Of a stretch of DNA of 45,943 nt, positions 26,284 to 35,201 are shown piece after piece. The DNA lies in contig VRUI01000037.1 in assembly GCA_019456225.1 (NCBI GenBank), positions 1 to 45,943 on the forward strand, given 5' to 3'. Source of the stretch: Planctomycetota bacterium (GTDB lineage: Bacteria > Planctomycetota > Phycisphaerae > Sedimentisphaerales > Anaerohalosphaeraceae). The notes under the pieces were generated by a model. It was given only the letters and a program-made list of their open reading frames with translations, made no database searches and was not told the origin of the DNA. Position 1 is the stretch's first letter; each line of letters begins with the position of its first letter. Made by a program: the position numbers and the translations under genes.

Positions 26284-26760
26284 ATGTCACTCGAAAAAGA
26301 GCTAAGTCTTAATGTCCCCTTCACTCTCAAGAGTCATGAGTCGCTTTTGAATGTCTATTTTACCGCGACCTGCATCAAAAAGCAGGGGACAGAGTTTTTG
26401 AGTCAGTTTGACCTTACCGCTGTCCAGTTGAACCTGATGATGATGCTCGGTCACCAGGCAGGCGACACCGGGGGCTTAAGTCAGGCCAGGCTCAGCGAGA
26501 TGATGCTGGTCAACCGTGCCAATGTTACTTCCCTTGTTGACCGCATGGAAAAGGCCGGGTTTGTAATTCGTACCGCCGCCGAAGGTGACAGGCGGTATAA
26601 TATTATCAAACTGACCAGAAAGGGTAAGAATTTGCTTAAAAAAGTGGAACCTCTTTACGGCAAAGAGGTTCAAAGAATTATGTCGCCGCTAAACGAACGC
26701 GAGCAGAAGAAATTAGTGAATATGCTTGAAAGGGTAAGAGAGAATATGAAAAATTCTTGA
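26284..26760 (+). CDS. MarR-family transcriptional regulator
   Basis: A 158-residue winged-helix regulator, cytoplasmic and dimeric by family. The DNA-binding core reads LSQARLSEMMLVNRANVTSLVDRMEKAGFV then GDRRYNIIKLTRKGKNLLKK, the classic recognition helix and wing with the DRR motif. The dimerisation helices flank it. ATG 26284 follows GGAAAGGA and is preferred to an upstream ATG at 26248, which would fall inside the operator. It begins a plus-strand series of two alpha/beta hydrolases, an SGNH hydrolase and an Lnt-like acyltransferase, which it may control. The ligand is unknown; MarR proteins often sense aromatics, lipids or oxidants. Confidence 0.88.
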   Translation: MSLEKELSLNVPFTLKSHESLLNVYFTATCIKKQGTEFLSQFDLTAVQLNLMMMLGHQAGDTGGLSQARLSEMMLVNRANVTSLVDRMEKAGFVIRTAAEGDRRYNIIKLTRKGKNLLKKVEPLYGKEVQRIMSPLNEREQKKLVNMLERVRENMKNS

Positions 26761-26787
26761 AAGTACTCCTGAAAAGGACGGTGAAAA

Positions 26788-27615
26788 ATGCGAAAAAGTA
26801 AGATCAAAATTAATTCAGTCAGGGGGTTGTTGAGAAAGGGGCTGGTTTTGCGGCTGGCTTTGATGCTGTTATATGTTCCGTTTGCGCAGGCGATGATCTT
26901 TTCTCCGCCGCCGGCCAGTTACCTGGACGGGCCGGGGATCATTAAGATCGAAGTTGGCAATGGTGAGGCCATCCGCGGGCGTTACCTGTTAAATCCGGAC
27001 GCCGAGTTTACTATTCTTTACAACCATGGCAATAACGAGGATATCGGGATGAACATCCGCTGGCTGCAGCGTTTCCGCGAGAGGGGTTTTTCCGTGCTTA
27101 CTTATGATTATCGCGGATTCGGGCTTAGTAAGGGAAAGTCGACCGAGAAGAATACCTATCGTGACGCCCAGGCCGCTTATGATTATCTTGTCAAAAAAAG
27201 GAACGTTCTGCCGGCGAAGATAATCGTTATGGGCAGATCGCTCGGCGGCGGTGTCGCTGTTGAACTGGCAAGCAGAAAACCCGTAGCCGGCCTGATAATG
27301 CAAAGCACCTTTATTTCTGTCAATCGTGTTGTCGCCGGCGGACAGGTTGTCCCGTTCGACAAGTACAAGAGTATCTCAAAGATCGGCAGGGTAAAATGCC
27401 CGACTCTGGTTATCCACGGGACCGCCGATTCGCTGGTGAAATTCTGGCATGGTGAAAAGCTCTACGAAGCTGCGAAACAGCCAAAAGGGTACTTGTGGGT
27501 TAAAGGCGCAGACCACGAAGACGATATTGCCGCGATCGCCGGAGCGAAATACTGGCAGGCAATAGACAGCCTTATCGATAAGATCAAAAAAGGCGGCAAA
27601 TATACGAAAAAATGA
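26788..27615 (+). CDS. Alpha/beta hydrolase, membrane-anchored or exported
   Basis: A 275-residue serine hydrolase of the ABHD13/17-like type. A hydrophobic segment (LVLRLALMLLYVPFAQA, residues 19-35) suggests export or anchoring. The oxyanion region is ILYNHGNNEDIG. The triad is S151 in MGRSLGGG, D214 in HGTADSLV and H243 in GADHEDD, all spaced as expected. FSVLTYDYRGFGLSKG is the family block before the nucleophile. It starts 27 bases after the MarR gene with AAAAGGA, so it belongs to the same unit. The next gene encodes a paralogue. The substrate is unknown; an ester or thioester of an acyl chain is plausible. Confidence 0.82.
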   Translation: MRKSKIKINSVRGLLRKGLVLRLALMLLYVPFAQAMIFSPPPASYLDGPGIIKIEVGNGEAIRGRYLLNPDAEFTILYNHGNNEDIGMNIRWLQRFRERGFSVLTYDYRGFGLSKGKSTEKNTYRDAQAAYDYLVKKRNVLPAKIIVMGRSLGGGVAVELASRKPVAGLIMQSTFISVNRVVAGGQVVPFDKYKSISKIGRVKCPTLVIHGTADSLVKFWHGEKLYEAAKQPKGYLWVKGADHEDDIAAIAGAKYWQAIDSLIDKIKKGGKYTKK

Positions 27616-27664
27616 TCCGGATTGACAAACAAGTCAGCCTAAGATGTCGTATTAAGGATAGCAT

Positions 27665-28501
27665 ATGCGAAAAGAGACTCTCAAAAAAATCTTCATCGGT
27701 AAATTGAGCTTTAAAAGGCTCGTGCGATCTGTCGTGTTCATTTATCTTTCCTGCGTACTCATCGGCTGCACGCTTTCCGATCGCATGATTTTTATCCCGC
27801 CTGCTCCGAGCTATTCTTTCGAGCCGAAAATGGTCATGATCGAGACACCCTCCGGCGAAAAGATATGCGCCTACTACTTTAAAAATTCCAAGGCCCGGTA
27901 TACTCTTCTCTACAGTCACGGCAATGCCGAAGACATCGGGCAAAACCGCTTCGTCTTCGAGCGTTTTGTCAACCAGGGTTTCTCTATTTTGGCCTATGAC
28001 TACCGCGGCTATGGGCTAAGCGAGGGCAAGCCGTCGGCGAAAAACGCCTACGAAGACGCCGCCGCCGCATACGCCTATCTAACCGAAGTCGCCGGTGTAC
28101 CTGCAAATAAGATCATCCCATACGGCAGGTCAGTCGGCGGGTCGATGGCTGTCGATATCGCCGCCAAAAAACCGGTCGCCGGACTGATCCTCCAGAACGC
28201 CTTCACATCGGCATATCGTGTCCTTACGCGTATACCGATCCTGCCGTTCGATAAATTAAATAATATGAGCAAGATAAAAAAAATAAACTGCCCTGTCCTG
28301 ATAATGCACGGATCCAAAGACAGGATCATAAAACCATGGCACAGCAGGGCACTTTTCAAGGCCGCCAAAGAGCCGAAGTCATACCTGCTGGTAGAAAATA
28401 TCGGCCACAATGACGACATGGCATCGGCGGCATGGAAAGAATACTGGCAGAAAATCGAAAGCTTTATGGAAGAAGTTAGAAACGCAGACTCAGGGCTATA
28501 A
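27665..28501 (+). CDS. Alpha/beta hydrolase lipoprotein (tandem paralogue)
   Basis: A 278-residue paralogue of the preceding hydrolase. It carries a lipobox (VLIGC, Cys35), so it is probably lipid-anchored outside the cytoplasm. The triad is S156 in YGRSVGGS, D219 in HGSKDRII and H248 in NIGHNDD. The blocks LLYSHGNAEDIG and ILAYDYRGYGLSEGKPSAKNAYEDA match the neighbour nearly position for position. The start codon follows AAGGA. The duplicate with a different anchor suggests the two enzymes act at different membrane faces or on related substrates. A regulator target is inferred from position only. Confidence 0.85.
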   Translation: MRKETLKKIFIGKLSFKRLVRSVVFIYLSCVLIGCTLSDRMIFIPPAPSYSFEPKMVMIETPSGEKICAYYFKNSKARYTLLYSHGNAEDIGQNRFVFERFVNQGFSILAYDYRGYGLSEGKPSAKNAYEDAAAAYAYLTEVAGVPANKIIPYGRSVGGSMAVDIAAKKPVAGLILQNAFTSAYRVLTRIPILPFDKLNNMSKIKKINCPVLIMHGSKDRIIKPWHSRALFKAAKEPKSYLLVENIGHNDDMASAAWKEYWQKIESFMEEVRNADSGL

Positions 28502-28575
28502 ACGTTGAATCTTTTTTTGTTGAAATAGTTCATATGTAAACAGTTCATAGGTTAACATTACGAAAGGAGTCTATT

Positions 28576-29523
28576 ATGGCTAAGATGCGATGGTATTTGT
28601 TCAGGTGGAAGATGATGCTTCTGGGGTTTGTTTTGATCGTAATGGCGACCGGTTATGCCGCGTGGAGAATTCACCTTGTTACACGGGTTCTGCCTATGGG
28701 CACCGGTCCTGCCGGCCCTGTTATCAGTAGTGAGGTTTTTCAGGAAGAGTGGTCCGATCAGAAATTTGTGATGGTTGGGGTTGGTGACAGCATTACTCGC
28801 GGTCTGGGTGCTTCAAAGAGGCATTCTCATTTTCAGCTTCTCCAGCAAAACGATGACGCTCAATATCCTGATATGAAAGGATGTGACCTGTCGACTGTTA
28901 TACCAAAATTGCAGTCAAAGAACTGGGCTCGGGATTTCACGGTTTCCCAGGAGCACATCGACGATCAATTTCCGCTGGTGGAAGTCTACCCGCCTGATGT
29001 CCATGGCATCGTCGTTGTGACTTCCGGTGGAAACGACCTGATACACGATTACGGCCAAAGTAAGCCCGTCGACGGGGCAATGTACGGCTGTAGCTATAAG
29101 CAGGCCACCGTCTGGACGGAAAACATTAAGCGGCGGGTGACAACACTTGTAGAAGGGCTTATGGAGAAATTTCCGGGCGGCTGCGATATCTTCCTTGCCA
29201 ATATTTTCGACCCCACTGACGGGGTAAGCGACCCGCAAGCTATAGGTCTGCCGCGATGGCCAGCCGCCTCGAAAATAGTACGCCTCACTAACCGCAAGAT
29301 CGCTGAGATATGCAGCCGATACGAAAACGTTCATCTGGTCGATATTCACACGGAATTTCTTGGCCATGGAATCCACTGCACAGAGAGATGGCGCAAGCAC
29401 TACCACAAGGAAGACCCGGGCCATTGGTACTATCATAACCTCGAAGACCCGAATCGCCGCGGATATGACGCCATAAGAAGGCTTTATCTAAAGGAAATTG
29501 TCAGTGTCTTTGCAGAAAAGTGA
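28576..29523 (+). CDS. SGNH/GDSL hydrolase, membrane-anchored
   Basis: A 315-residue lipase/esterase-like protein. One hydrophobic segment (MMLLGFVLIVMATGYAAW, about 13-30) anchors or exports it. The SGNH blocks are GVGDSITRGLGAS with nucleophile S72, the glycine block near VVTSGGNDLIHDYG (Asn of GGND), and a C-terminal block in DPNRRGYDAIRR, where the usual D-x-x-H appears altered. The DIHTEFLGHGIHC stretch could supply the histidine. It starts after AAAGGAG and lies 75 bases after the second alpha/beta hydrolase. It is probably a carbohydrate or lipid esterase. The exact C-terminal catalytic histidine is uncertain. Confidence 0.78.
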   Translation: MAKMRWYLFRWKMMLLGFVLIVMATGYAAWRIHLVTRVLPMGTGPAGPVISSEVFQEEWSDQKFVMVGVGDSITRGLGASKRHSHFQLLQQNDDAQYPDMKGCDLSTVIPKLQSKNWARDFTVSQEHIDDQFPLVEVYPPDVHGIVVVTSGGNDLIHDYGQSKPVDGAMYGCSYKQATVWTENIKRRVTTLVEGLMEKFPGGCDIFLANIFDPTDGVSDPQAIGLPRWPAASKIVRLTNRKIAEICSRYENVHLVDIHTEFLGHGIHCTERWRKHYHKEDPGHWYYHNLEDPNRRGYDAIRRLYLKEIVSVFAEK

Positions 29524-29581
29524 AAGGAGTGTTTCAGTAGTCAGCATGTAAACAGTAATTACATCTAGAAAGGAGACGGTC

Positions 29582-30997
29582 ATGTTTACGCCTAAGGAAA
29601 TTTGCTGCAGGGTTTGTGGGATTCTTAGCGGTCTTTTATTGGGTTTGCCCAATCTGTTTGGCGCACTTGCACCTGTCCAGTGTTTTGCGTTGCTGCCGGT
29701 TCTGGTGTGCGCCGCAAGGTGGAAATTGAGCCGCGGCGTTCTTATTACCGCCGGTACCTATATGGCTCTTGGATATACTTTGCCGCAGGTGATCGTTCTT
29801 CTTTTGCCGTTGCCGATAGTTGTCATTTTAATTCTGGATTATGTTATTGTAATGATGGTCCTTGTCCTGGCGGCAAGTAGTTTGCTAAGCAGGCCCACCG
29901 TTCTCAGGTGTTTTGTTTTCGCGGCATTGGTCGTCGTTCTTGACTGGGCTAATTTTACCGCGATACCCATCTGGGGGACGGCCCAGTCCATCGTTCGTCC
30001 CTGGTCCAGCTGCCGCCATTTGATCGCCTTTACCAGTGTTACCGGTATGGGCGGGATACTATTTCTGCTTGCATTTGTTCAGGCTGCCGCTGTCTGCATG
30101 ATCAATGCCGGGTGGATCAATAAGCCCATGCTAAAGGCCGTCTCTGTTACCCTCGCTGTCTTTGCCATAGTAAATGTCATCAGCTTAACCGGCAAGCCGG
30201 TCAATACTATCAAGGTCGCCGCGGTCGGCTGGAACGAGGCGGCTGTTGAGCGGTTTGGCGACCCTGAAAGCGGCGGCGGCTTCGAAAATCTCCTCGCCGC
30301 ACCTGTAAGATCCGCTGCCGCCCAAGGCGCAAAACTCGTCATTTCCCCGGAGATGGGCTTCTATGTTGACCAGTTCAACAGGTCTGTTTGGATAGAAATG
30401 GTGACAGCCCTTGCTTTGGCTAACAATGTCCATCTCGCCGTCGGTTATGCCGATGCACCGCGGAATGAAAATCGAATGCTGCTCGTAGACAATTCCGGCA
30501 GGGTGGTTGACGAGTATACAAAGAGATACCTCACCCCGTACGAAAATTTCAACAAGGGCGACGGTCAGCCCAGGTTCATCGATATTGGCGGCGTAAAGAT
30601 CGGTGCGATGATCTGCCATGACGACAATTACACGTCCATCTCCCGCAGATACGGCAGGGCGAAAGCGGGCCTTATCGCAGTTCCCACGCTCGACTGGAAG
30701 CAGATACGCTTTGCCCACATGCAAAATTGCATCCACCGGACGATAGAGTCCAGGTACGCCCTTGTTCGGGCCTCCTACGAGGGGATAAGTGCCGTGATCT
30801 CTGCCAGGGGCAAGGTCATCGCCAGCTATGACCACGTAACAGACGGCCACGGAATGATAATCGCAGACGTTCAAGTTTACGACCAGCGAACAGTATTCAG
30901 CATACTCGGTAACTGGTTTGTACTGGCAAGCGGGATTTTCGTCGCCGGATACATTATAAAATCCAAATGGTTGACAAAGCCTGAAAACGCGGTATGA
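29582..30997 (+). CDS. Lnt-like apolipoprotein N-acyltransferase / membrane CN-hydrolase
   Basis: A 471-residue protein with several N-terminal membrane helices (about residues 10-200) and a nitrilase-fold domain (residues 210-440). The Glu-Lys-Cys triad is visible: Glu in VISPEMGFY, Lys in EYTKRYLTPYENF, Cys in IGAMICHDDNY. This is the layout of apolipoprotein N-acyltransferase, which acylates lipoprotein N-termini. The ICHDD block departs from the usual IC-Y/F-E form, and the chain is shorter than E. coli Lnt (512), so it may be a diverged acyltransferase. A final helix anchors the C-terminus. It lies 58 bases after the SGNH hydrolase behind AAAGGAGA. Confidence 0.75.
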   Translation: MFTPKEICCRVCGILSGLLLGLPNLFGALAPVQCFALLPVLVCAARWKLSRGVLITAGTYMALGYTLPQVIVLLLPLPIVVILILDYVIVMMVLVLAASSLLSRPTVLRCFVFAALVVVLDWANFTAIPIWGTAQSIVRPWSSCRHLIAFTSVTGMGGILFLLAFVQAAAVCMINAGWINKPMLKAVSVTLAVFAIVNVISLTGKPVNTIKVAAVGWNEAAVERFGDPESGGGFENLLAAPVRSAAAQGAKLVISPEMGFYVDQFNRSVWIEMVTALALANNVHLAVGYADAPRNENRMLLVDNSGRVVDEYTKRYLTPYENFNKGDGQPRFIDIGGVKIGAMICHDDNYTSISRRYGRAKAGLIAVPTLDWKQIRFAHMQNCIHRTIESRYALVRASYEGISAVISARGKVIASYDHVTDGHGMIIADVQVYDQRTVFSILGNWFVLASGIFVAGYIIKSKWLTKPENAV

Positions 30998-31021
30998 TAG
31001 ACCGGCGTAAAGGAGATTATC

Positions 31022-31219
31022 ATGGCAAAACGAAAAACGCAGAAGATCGAAATTGGTCAAGGCGGAGAGTTTACTATCTGTCCGGAGTGTGGATATGCAG
31101 ATGGCTTTCATAGTGTTTTTGAGGGCTTAAACGCGTCGAAACCGGCAAAGTGGCTTTTGATATGCCCAAGATGCTCGTCAAAGTATGATATAGGCTTGAA
31201 ATATGATACACATAAATAA
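31022..31219 (+). CDS. Small zinc-ribbon protein
   Basis: A 65-residue protein with two CxxC pairs (CPECGYADGFHSVFEG and ICPRCSSKYDIG), forming a four-cysteine zinc ribbon. The tail overlaps the start of the ArfB gene by 17 bases, and a GGAG site precedes the ATG. There is no other domain. The tight overlap suggests coexpression with the ribosome-rescue factor. Function unknown. Confidence 0.65.
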   Translation: MAKRKTQKIEIGQGGEFTICPECGYADGFHSVFEGLNASKPAKWLLICPRCSSKYDIGLKYDTHK

Positions 31220-31616
31220 ATCGACAGCGATTTCCGAAGACGAACTTACGTACGACTTTTCCAGGTCCTCCGGCCCGGGCGGTCAGAACGTCAACAAGGT
31301 CAATACGCGCGTAACGCTGTACTTCGACGTAAAAAACTCCCCATCGCTGACCGGCTTCAAGAAAAAAGCAATAACCTCAAAACTAAGAACCCGCATAAAC
31401 AAAGAAGGCGTGCTAAGAGTGATCTCCCAAAAGCACAGAACCCAGGCAGCAAACAAAAAAAACGCCACAGAACGATTTGTGGAATTGCTCAAAGATGCGC
31501 TAACATTCAAACCACCAAGAAGAAAAACAAAACCAACAAAAGGCTCAATAAAAAGACGCCTCGAAAGCAAAAAACAAAGAAGCCAAACAAAACAACTAAG
31601 AAAACCGGTAATATAA
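31203..31616 (+). CDS. arfB: Ribosome-rescue peptidyl-tRNA hydrolase ArfB
   Basis: A 137-residue ArfB (YaeJ/ICT1) protein that releases peptide from ribosomes stalled at the end of truncated mRNA. The GGQ catalytic motif is in RSSGPGGQNVNKVNTRVTL near residue 27. The long basic tail (RRKTKPTKGSIKRRLESK and onward) is the part that enters the empty mRNA channel. No stop-codon recognition domain is present, which distinguishes it from prfA/prfB. It overlaps the zinc-ribbon gene and precedes a membrane protein and prfB, so the section has a translation-termination theme. Confidence 0.92.
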   Translation: MIHINKSTAISEDELTYDFSRSSGPGGQNVNKVNTRVTLYFDVKNSPSLTGFKKKAITSKLRTRINKEGVLRVISQKHRTQAANKKNATERFVELLKDALTFKPPRRKTKPTKGSIKRRLESKKQRSQTKQLRKPVI

Positions 31617-31629
31617 GGAGCAAGAACTT

Positions 31630-32202
31630 ATGCCGTCAGAAATGGGTATGTTTATTACTATTACAGTTTTTATATGGCTCTTTTTTGTTTTTCTAGCCAC
31701 TCTGGTATATTTTATATTTCTTAGAGGCCGGTTGCGTTATATAGTGATTTTTCTATTGGTTACTATTGGTGTTTTTGCAATTGCATCAGTAAAATATTAT
31801 AAAGGGGTTCAGAAAACAAAAAGAGTTACTAATCTGTTGAAAGATGGATTTAATGAATCTTCGCGACTTGAAGTTAGTCACCTGTCATGGTCAGATGAGG
31901 GTGAGGATGAAAAAATAGTATACAAAACTCAAAACCCAGAAGATATACAAAAGATCGCAGAATTACTTTCTTTTGGCATTTCTCTTAATGATTCAATATG
32001 CAAATGTACGGGAGATATGAGATTTGACCTTTATAAGGGTGACCAATTGCATTTGTCTTTTACGCTGCACCACCAGCATCATATAAGAATCAAGGGTTTT
32101 TCATTCGGTGATGTTAATATGACTCCAGAGTCAATAGAAAAACTAAAAAAGTGGCAAGTTGACTTGGGGATCACGAAACTTCTTGAAGAACAAGATCGTT
32201 AG
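31630..32202 (+). CDS. Two-helix membrane protein of unknown function
   Basis: A 190-residue protein with two N-terminal hydrophobic segments, about residues 8-28 and 38-53, then a soluble domain. The domain contains a small cysteine pair (CKC) and a His-rich patch (LHHQHHIRIKGFSFG). No known motif is recognised. An AAGGAG site precedes the ATG, 13 bases after arfB. Base composition is more AT-rich than its neighbours, which may hint at acquisition. It could be an envelope stress or signalling protein, but this is a guess. Confidence 0.6.
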   Translation: MPSEMGMFITITVFIWLFFVFLATLVYFIFLRGRLRYIVIFLLVTIGVFAIASVKYYKGVQKTKRVTNLLKDGFNESSRLEVSHLSWSDEGEDEKIVYKTQNPEDIQKIAELLSFGISLNDSICKCTGDMRFDLYKGDQLHLSFTLHHQHHIRIKGFSFGDVNMTPESIEKLKKWQVDLGITKLLEEQDR

Positions 32203-32216
32203 TTATATTTGTTTTT

Positions 32217-32243
32217 AATCCGTGTAATCCGCGAAATCCGCGG
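32217..32243 (+). repeat. Three 9-bp AATCCG(T/C)GN units
   Basis: AATCCGTGT, AATCCGCGA, AATCCGCGG in tandem at 32217-32243, followed by TTTCATTTTTT. The last two units can also pair as CCGCG/CGCGG, so the array might act as a weak terminator before prfB. A sister array lies at 42356-42383. Confidence 0.75.
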
Positions 32244-32344
32244 TTTCATTTTTTCCCCCGGATTTCTTGCTTTGGGTGGATTTTTCTGTTATAAGATGTG
32301 CTCACAATCATATTTTTCCAGTTTTTTTAAGGTTTATGTATATT

Positions 32345-33458
32345 ATGGAAGTATCAGAACTTAAGGCAGCTATCGCCGAACTTGAGGCCCGGGTCGAAAA
32401 TATCCGGGAGTGGCTTTGACTTACCTGCCAAGATCGCTTTAAAAGAAGAATTAGAACAAAAAATGTCCCAGCCCGGTTTCTGGGATAACCCCGACGGTGC
32501 AAAGGAAGTAACCTCCGGCATTAGCGCGGTCAAATCCGTAATAGACCCAGCCGAGGAGGCACGCGTCGCTATCCAGGACATCGCCGAACTCTTCGAGCTT
32601 GCAGTCGATGAGGACGACGCCGAAACACTCGAATCTATCGAAGCCGACCTCGACGACCTGACCAAAAAGTGCGACAAGATCGAAGTCTCCGGAATGCTCG
32701 ACGGCCCCGACGATATGCGGGCATGTTTCTTCAGCATCCACGCCGGCGCAGGCGGCACGGAAAGTTGCGACTGGGCGAATATGCTTCTCCGCATGTACAC
32801 CCGCTACTTTGAGCGAAATAAGTACAAATTCGCCGAATACGACATAACCCCCGGCGAGGAAGTCGGCATCCGCTCGATCACTCTGAAAGTAAGCGGTCCG
32901 TTCGCTTTCGGCAAGCTCAGCTGCGAAACCGGCGTCCACCGCCTGGTCAGGATAAGCCCCTTCGACTCCCAGAGCAGACGCCACACGAGCTTCGCCGCCG
33001 TTGACGTCATCCCGGAATTCGAGGACAACAAGGATATTGACATTGCCGATGACGATATGCGGATGGATTTTTACCGAGCAAGCGGAGCAGGCGGACAGCA
33101 CGTAAACAAAACAAGCTCAGCGGTCCGCATTACCCACCTGCCTACCGGAATAGTCGTCCAGTGCCAGAATGACCGCAGCCAGCACAAAAACAAAGCCGAA
33201 GCAATGAAGATGCTCAAGGCCCGCCTGTATATGCTCGAACAGCAAAAACGCGACGCCGAGCTCGCCAAACTCTACAGCAACAAGGGCGAGATCGCCTGGG
33301 GCAACCAGATACGAAGTTACGTAATGCAGCCATACCAGATGGTAAAGGACCACCGAACAGACCACCAGACCGGTAATGTCGACGCGGTAATGGACGGCGA
33401 CATAGAAAAGTTCATAGAAAGCTACCTGAAGTTCAAAAGCAGCAAAAAGAGCAAATAA
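32345..33458 (+). CDS. prfB: Peptide chain release factor 2, with programmed +1 frameshift
   Basis: RF2 of about 370 residues, assembled from two frames. ATG at 32345 starts 24 codons ending NIREWL, then CTT-TGA-C at 32414-32420. Slipping +1 at CTT reads GAC and continues DLPAKIALKEELEQ to 33458. This is the conserved autoregulatory site of prfB, where scarce RF2 favours the frameshift at its own UGA. Domain marks are FSIHAGAGGTESCDWANMLLRMYTR, the SPF stop-codon-reading tripeptide in ISPFDSQSRRHTSF, and the GGQ in RASGAGGQHVNKTSSAV. A Shine-Dalgarno-like GGGAG lies just upstream of the slip site. A start within the second frame (for example 32382) should not be used. Confidence 0.96.
32404..32420 (+). 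promoter_or_regulatory. prfB +1 frameshift site
   Basis: CGGGAGTGG followed by CTT TGA C. The internal Shine-Dalgarno-like GGGAG sits a few bases before the slippery CTT and the in-frame UGA, as in other prfB genes. Low RF2 lets the P-site tRNA slip forward one base. Confidence 0.92.
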
Positions 33459-33583
33459 CCGGTAGGATGGGCTATGCCCATGCTGTAAGCGATTTATCTA
33501 AATTGACGGCTTAAATTTGCCGATAATCTGTTAATAGCTTTAATGCGATTTGATAAACTTAACATAATAAAGGGATTTTTAGT

Positions 33584-35116
33584 ATGGCCAGAAAAATAAT
33601 CAGCACAACAGTAAAAACAAAAGCGGCGGCTCCGGTATCCGTTAAATCAGACATCCTCGCAATCGGCGTATTCTCCGACGAAGGCAAACCCGGAAAACTC
33701 GCCGGCCAGATTAACAAGAATCTTAAAGGAGCAGTCAAAAAACTCCTCGCCCTCGGCGACTTCAAGGCCAAATGCGGATCAACTGCAGTCATATACACAG
33801 ACGGCAAGATCGCACCCGCACGTGTTTTACTCGTTGGCCTCGGCCAGCGTAAAAAACTCACCTCCGACTGCATCCGAAAAGCAGCATCGATCGCCGCAAA
33901 CACAGCCGTAACCCTGAAAGTTGCCACTATTACAGTAGCCCTCAACCAGCAGCTCCCGGCAAAAATATCTCCCGAAACCATCGGTCAGGCCATAACCGAA
34001 GGCCTCTACTTCGGCAGCTACCGTTACGACGAATTCTTGTCGGCAAGCAAGGACAACAGGCTCGATTCACTCAAATGCACCATCGTTGACGACGCACCCG
34101 AAAAGATCAAGGCAATGTCCAAAGGCGTAAAAGCCGGCACCATAATCGGCAAGGCCCAGTCCTATGCACGTACCATCGCAAACCGACCCGGCAACATAAT
34201 CAACCCGCCTAAGCTAGCCGCCCAGGCCCGCAAGGTCGCAAAAGCCGATCCGTCGCTTACCTGCAAAATATTCGACGAAAAGGCACTCATCCAGATGAAC
34301 GCAGGCGGTATACTCGCAGTCGGTGCAGGCTCTGCTTCACCGCCGAGAATGATCGTCCTGAAATACACACCAAAAGGCGCAGCCGCCAAGGCGAAGAAAC
34401 CAATCGCTCTCGTTGGTAAAGCGGTAACATTCGATTCAGGCGGAATCAGCATCAAACCGTCGGCTGGCATGGAAGAGATGAAGTTCGACAAATCCGGCGG
34501 AATCGCCGTACTCGGAGCAATGAAAGCTATCGCGGCCCTGAAGCCCGCACAAACGATTTACGGCATCATCCCATCCGCTGAAAACATGCCCGACGGTTCT
34601 GCATGCCGTCCCGGCGACATCATCACAACGATGAGCGGAAAAACCGTCGAGATCAAAAATACCGACGCAGAAGGCAGACTCATACTATGCGACGCGATCC
34701 ACTACGCGACAAAACAAAAGTGCGAAGCTATTGTAGACATCGCAACCCTGACAGGTGCATGCGTCGTCGCCCTCGGCAAATACATGGCCGGTCTTATGGG
34801 CAATGACGACAACCTCATCGAACAGCTAAAGGCAGCCGCAAAATCAAGCGGCGATAAAGTATGGCACCTGCCATGTACCGATGAATATTCAGAAGATATG
34901 AAGAGCGGAATCGCCGACATCTGCAACATAGGAAAAACCCGCTGGGGCGGAGCGATAACCGCTGGAGCATTCCTGAAGGCATTCGTAGGCGAAACCAAAT
35001 GGGCACATATAGACATGGCCGGAATGGACATGTTCTCAAGTAAAAAGCACGGCAGCGAAGGTTCGCCGGGCTACGGAGTAAGACTGCTAACAGCATTCGC
35101 GATTAATTATAAATAG
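33584..35116 (+). CDS. pepA: Leucyl aminopeptidase (M17)
   Basis: A 510-residue cytosolic M17 metallopeptidase that cleaves N-terminal residues. The catalytic half has the signature blocks LVGKAVTFDSGGISIKPS, IIPSAENMPDGSACRPGD, and NTDAEGRLILCDAIHYA with the family NTDAEGRL motif carrying two metal ligands. The N-terminal half is the usual macro-like domain. Residue spacing and length fit PepA. The stop TAG falls inside the first unit of an 11-copy heptamer array, and an intrinsic terminator follows at 35202. The gene stands apart from its neighbours. Confidence 0.95.
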   Translation: MARKIISTTVKTKAAAPVSVKSDILAIGVFSDEGKPGKLAGQINKNLKGAVKKLLALGDFKAKCGSTAVIYTDGKIAPARVLLVGLGQRKKLTSDCIRKAASIAANTAVTLKVATITVALNQQLPAKISPETIGQAITEGLYFGSYRYDEFLSASKDNRLDSLKCTIVDDAPEKIKAMSKGVKAGTIIGKAQSYARTIANRPGNIINPPKLAAQARKVAKADPSLTCKIFDEKALIQMNAGGILAVGAGSASPPRMIVLKYTPKGAAAKAKKPIALVGKAVTFDSGGISIKPSAGMEEMKFDKSGGIAVLGAMKAIAALKPAQTIYGIIPSAENMPDGSACRPGDIITTMSGKTVEIKNTDAEGRLILCDAIHYATKQKCEAIVDIATLTGACVVALGKYMAGLMGNDDNLIEQLKAAAKSSGDKVWHLPCTDEYSEDMKSGIADICNIGKTRWGGAITAGAFLKAFVGETKWAHIDMAGMDMFSSKKHGSEGSPGYGVRLLTAFAINYK

Positions 35117-35187
35117 CAAATAGCAAATAGCAAATAGCAAACAGCAATTAGCAATTAGCAATAAGCAATTAGCAATTAGCAATTAGC
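35111..35187 (+). repeat. (AATTAGC)-type heptamer array, 11 units
   Basis: Eleven 7-bp units: four AAATAGC, one AAACAGC, then AATTAGC with one AATAAGC among them. The pepA stop codon TAG (35114-35116) is within the first unit. It is the same family as 17999-18047. Confidence 0.9.
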
Positions 35188-35201
35188 TAAAAGATACGGG
35201 T

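Noticed and set aside
30185-31111. 308-residue minus-strand open frame over the Lnt-like gene
   Set aside because: It overlaps the intact acyltransferase frame with its Glu-Lys-Cys triad. The antisense frame has no known motif.
32451-33101. 216-residue minus-strand frame inside prfB
   Set aside because: Shadow of RF2, whose SPF and GGQ motifs are in the plus-strand frame.
17999-35187. Heptamer arrays as a CRISPR array
   Set aside because: The units are 7 bp, directly adjacent and without spacers, and no cas gene is present. They are simple tandem repeats.
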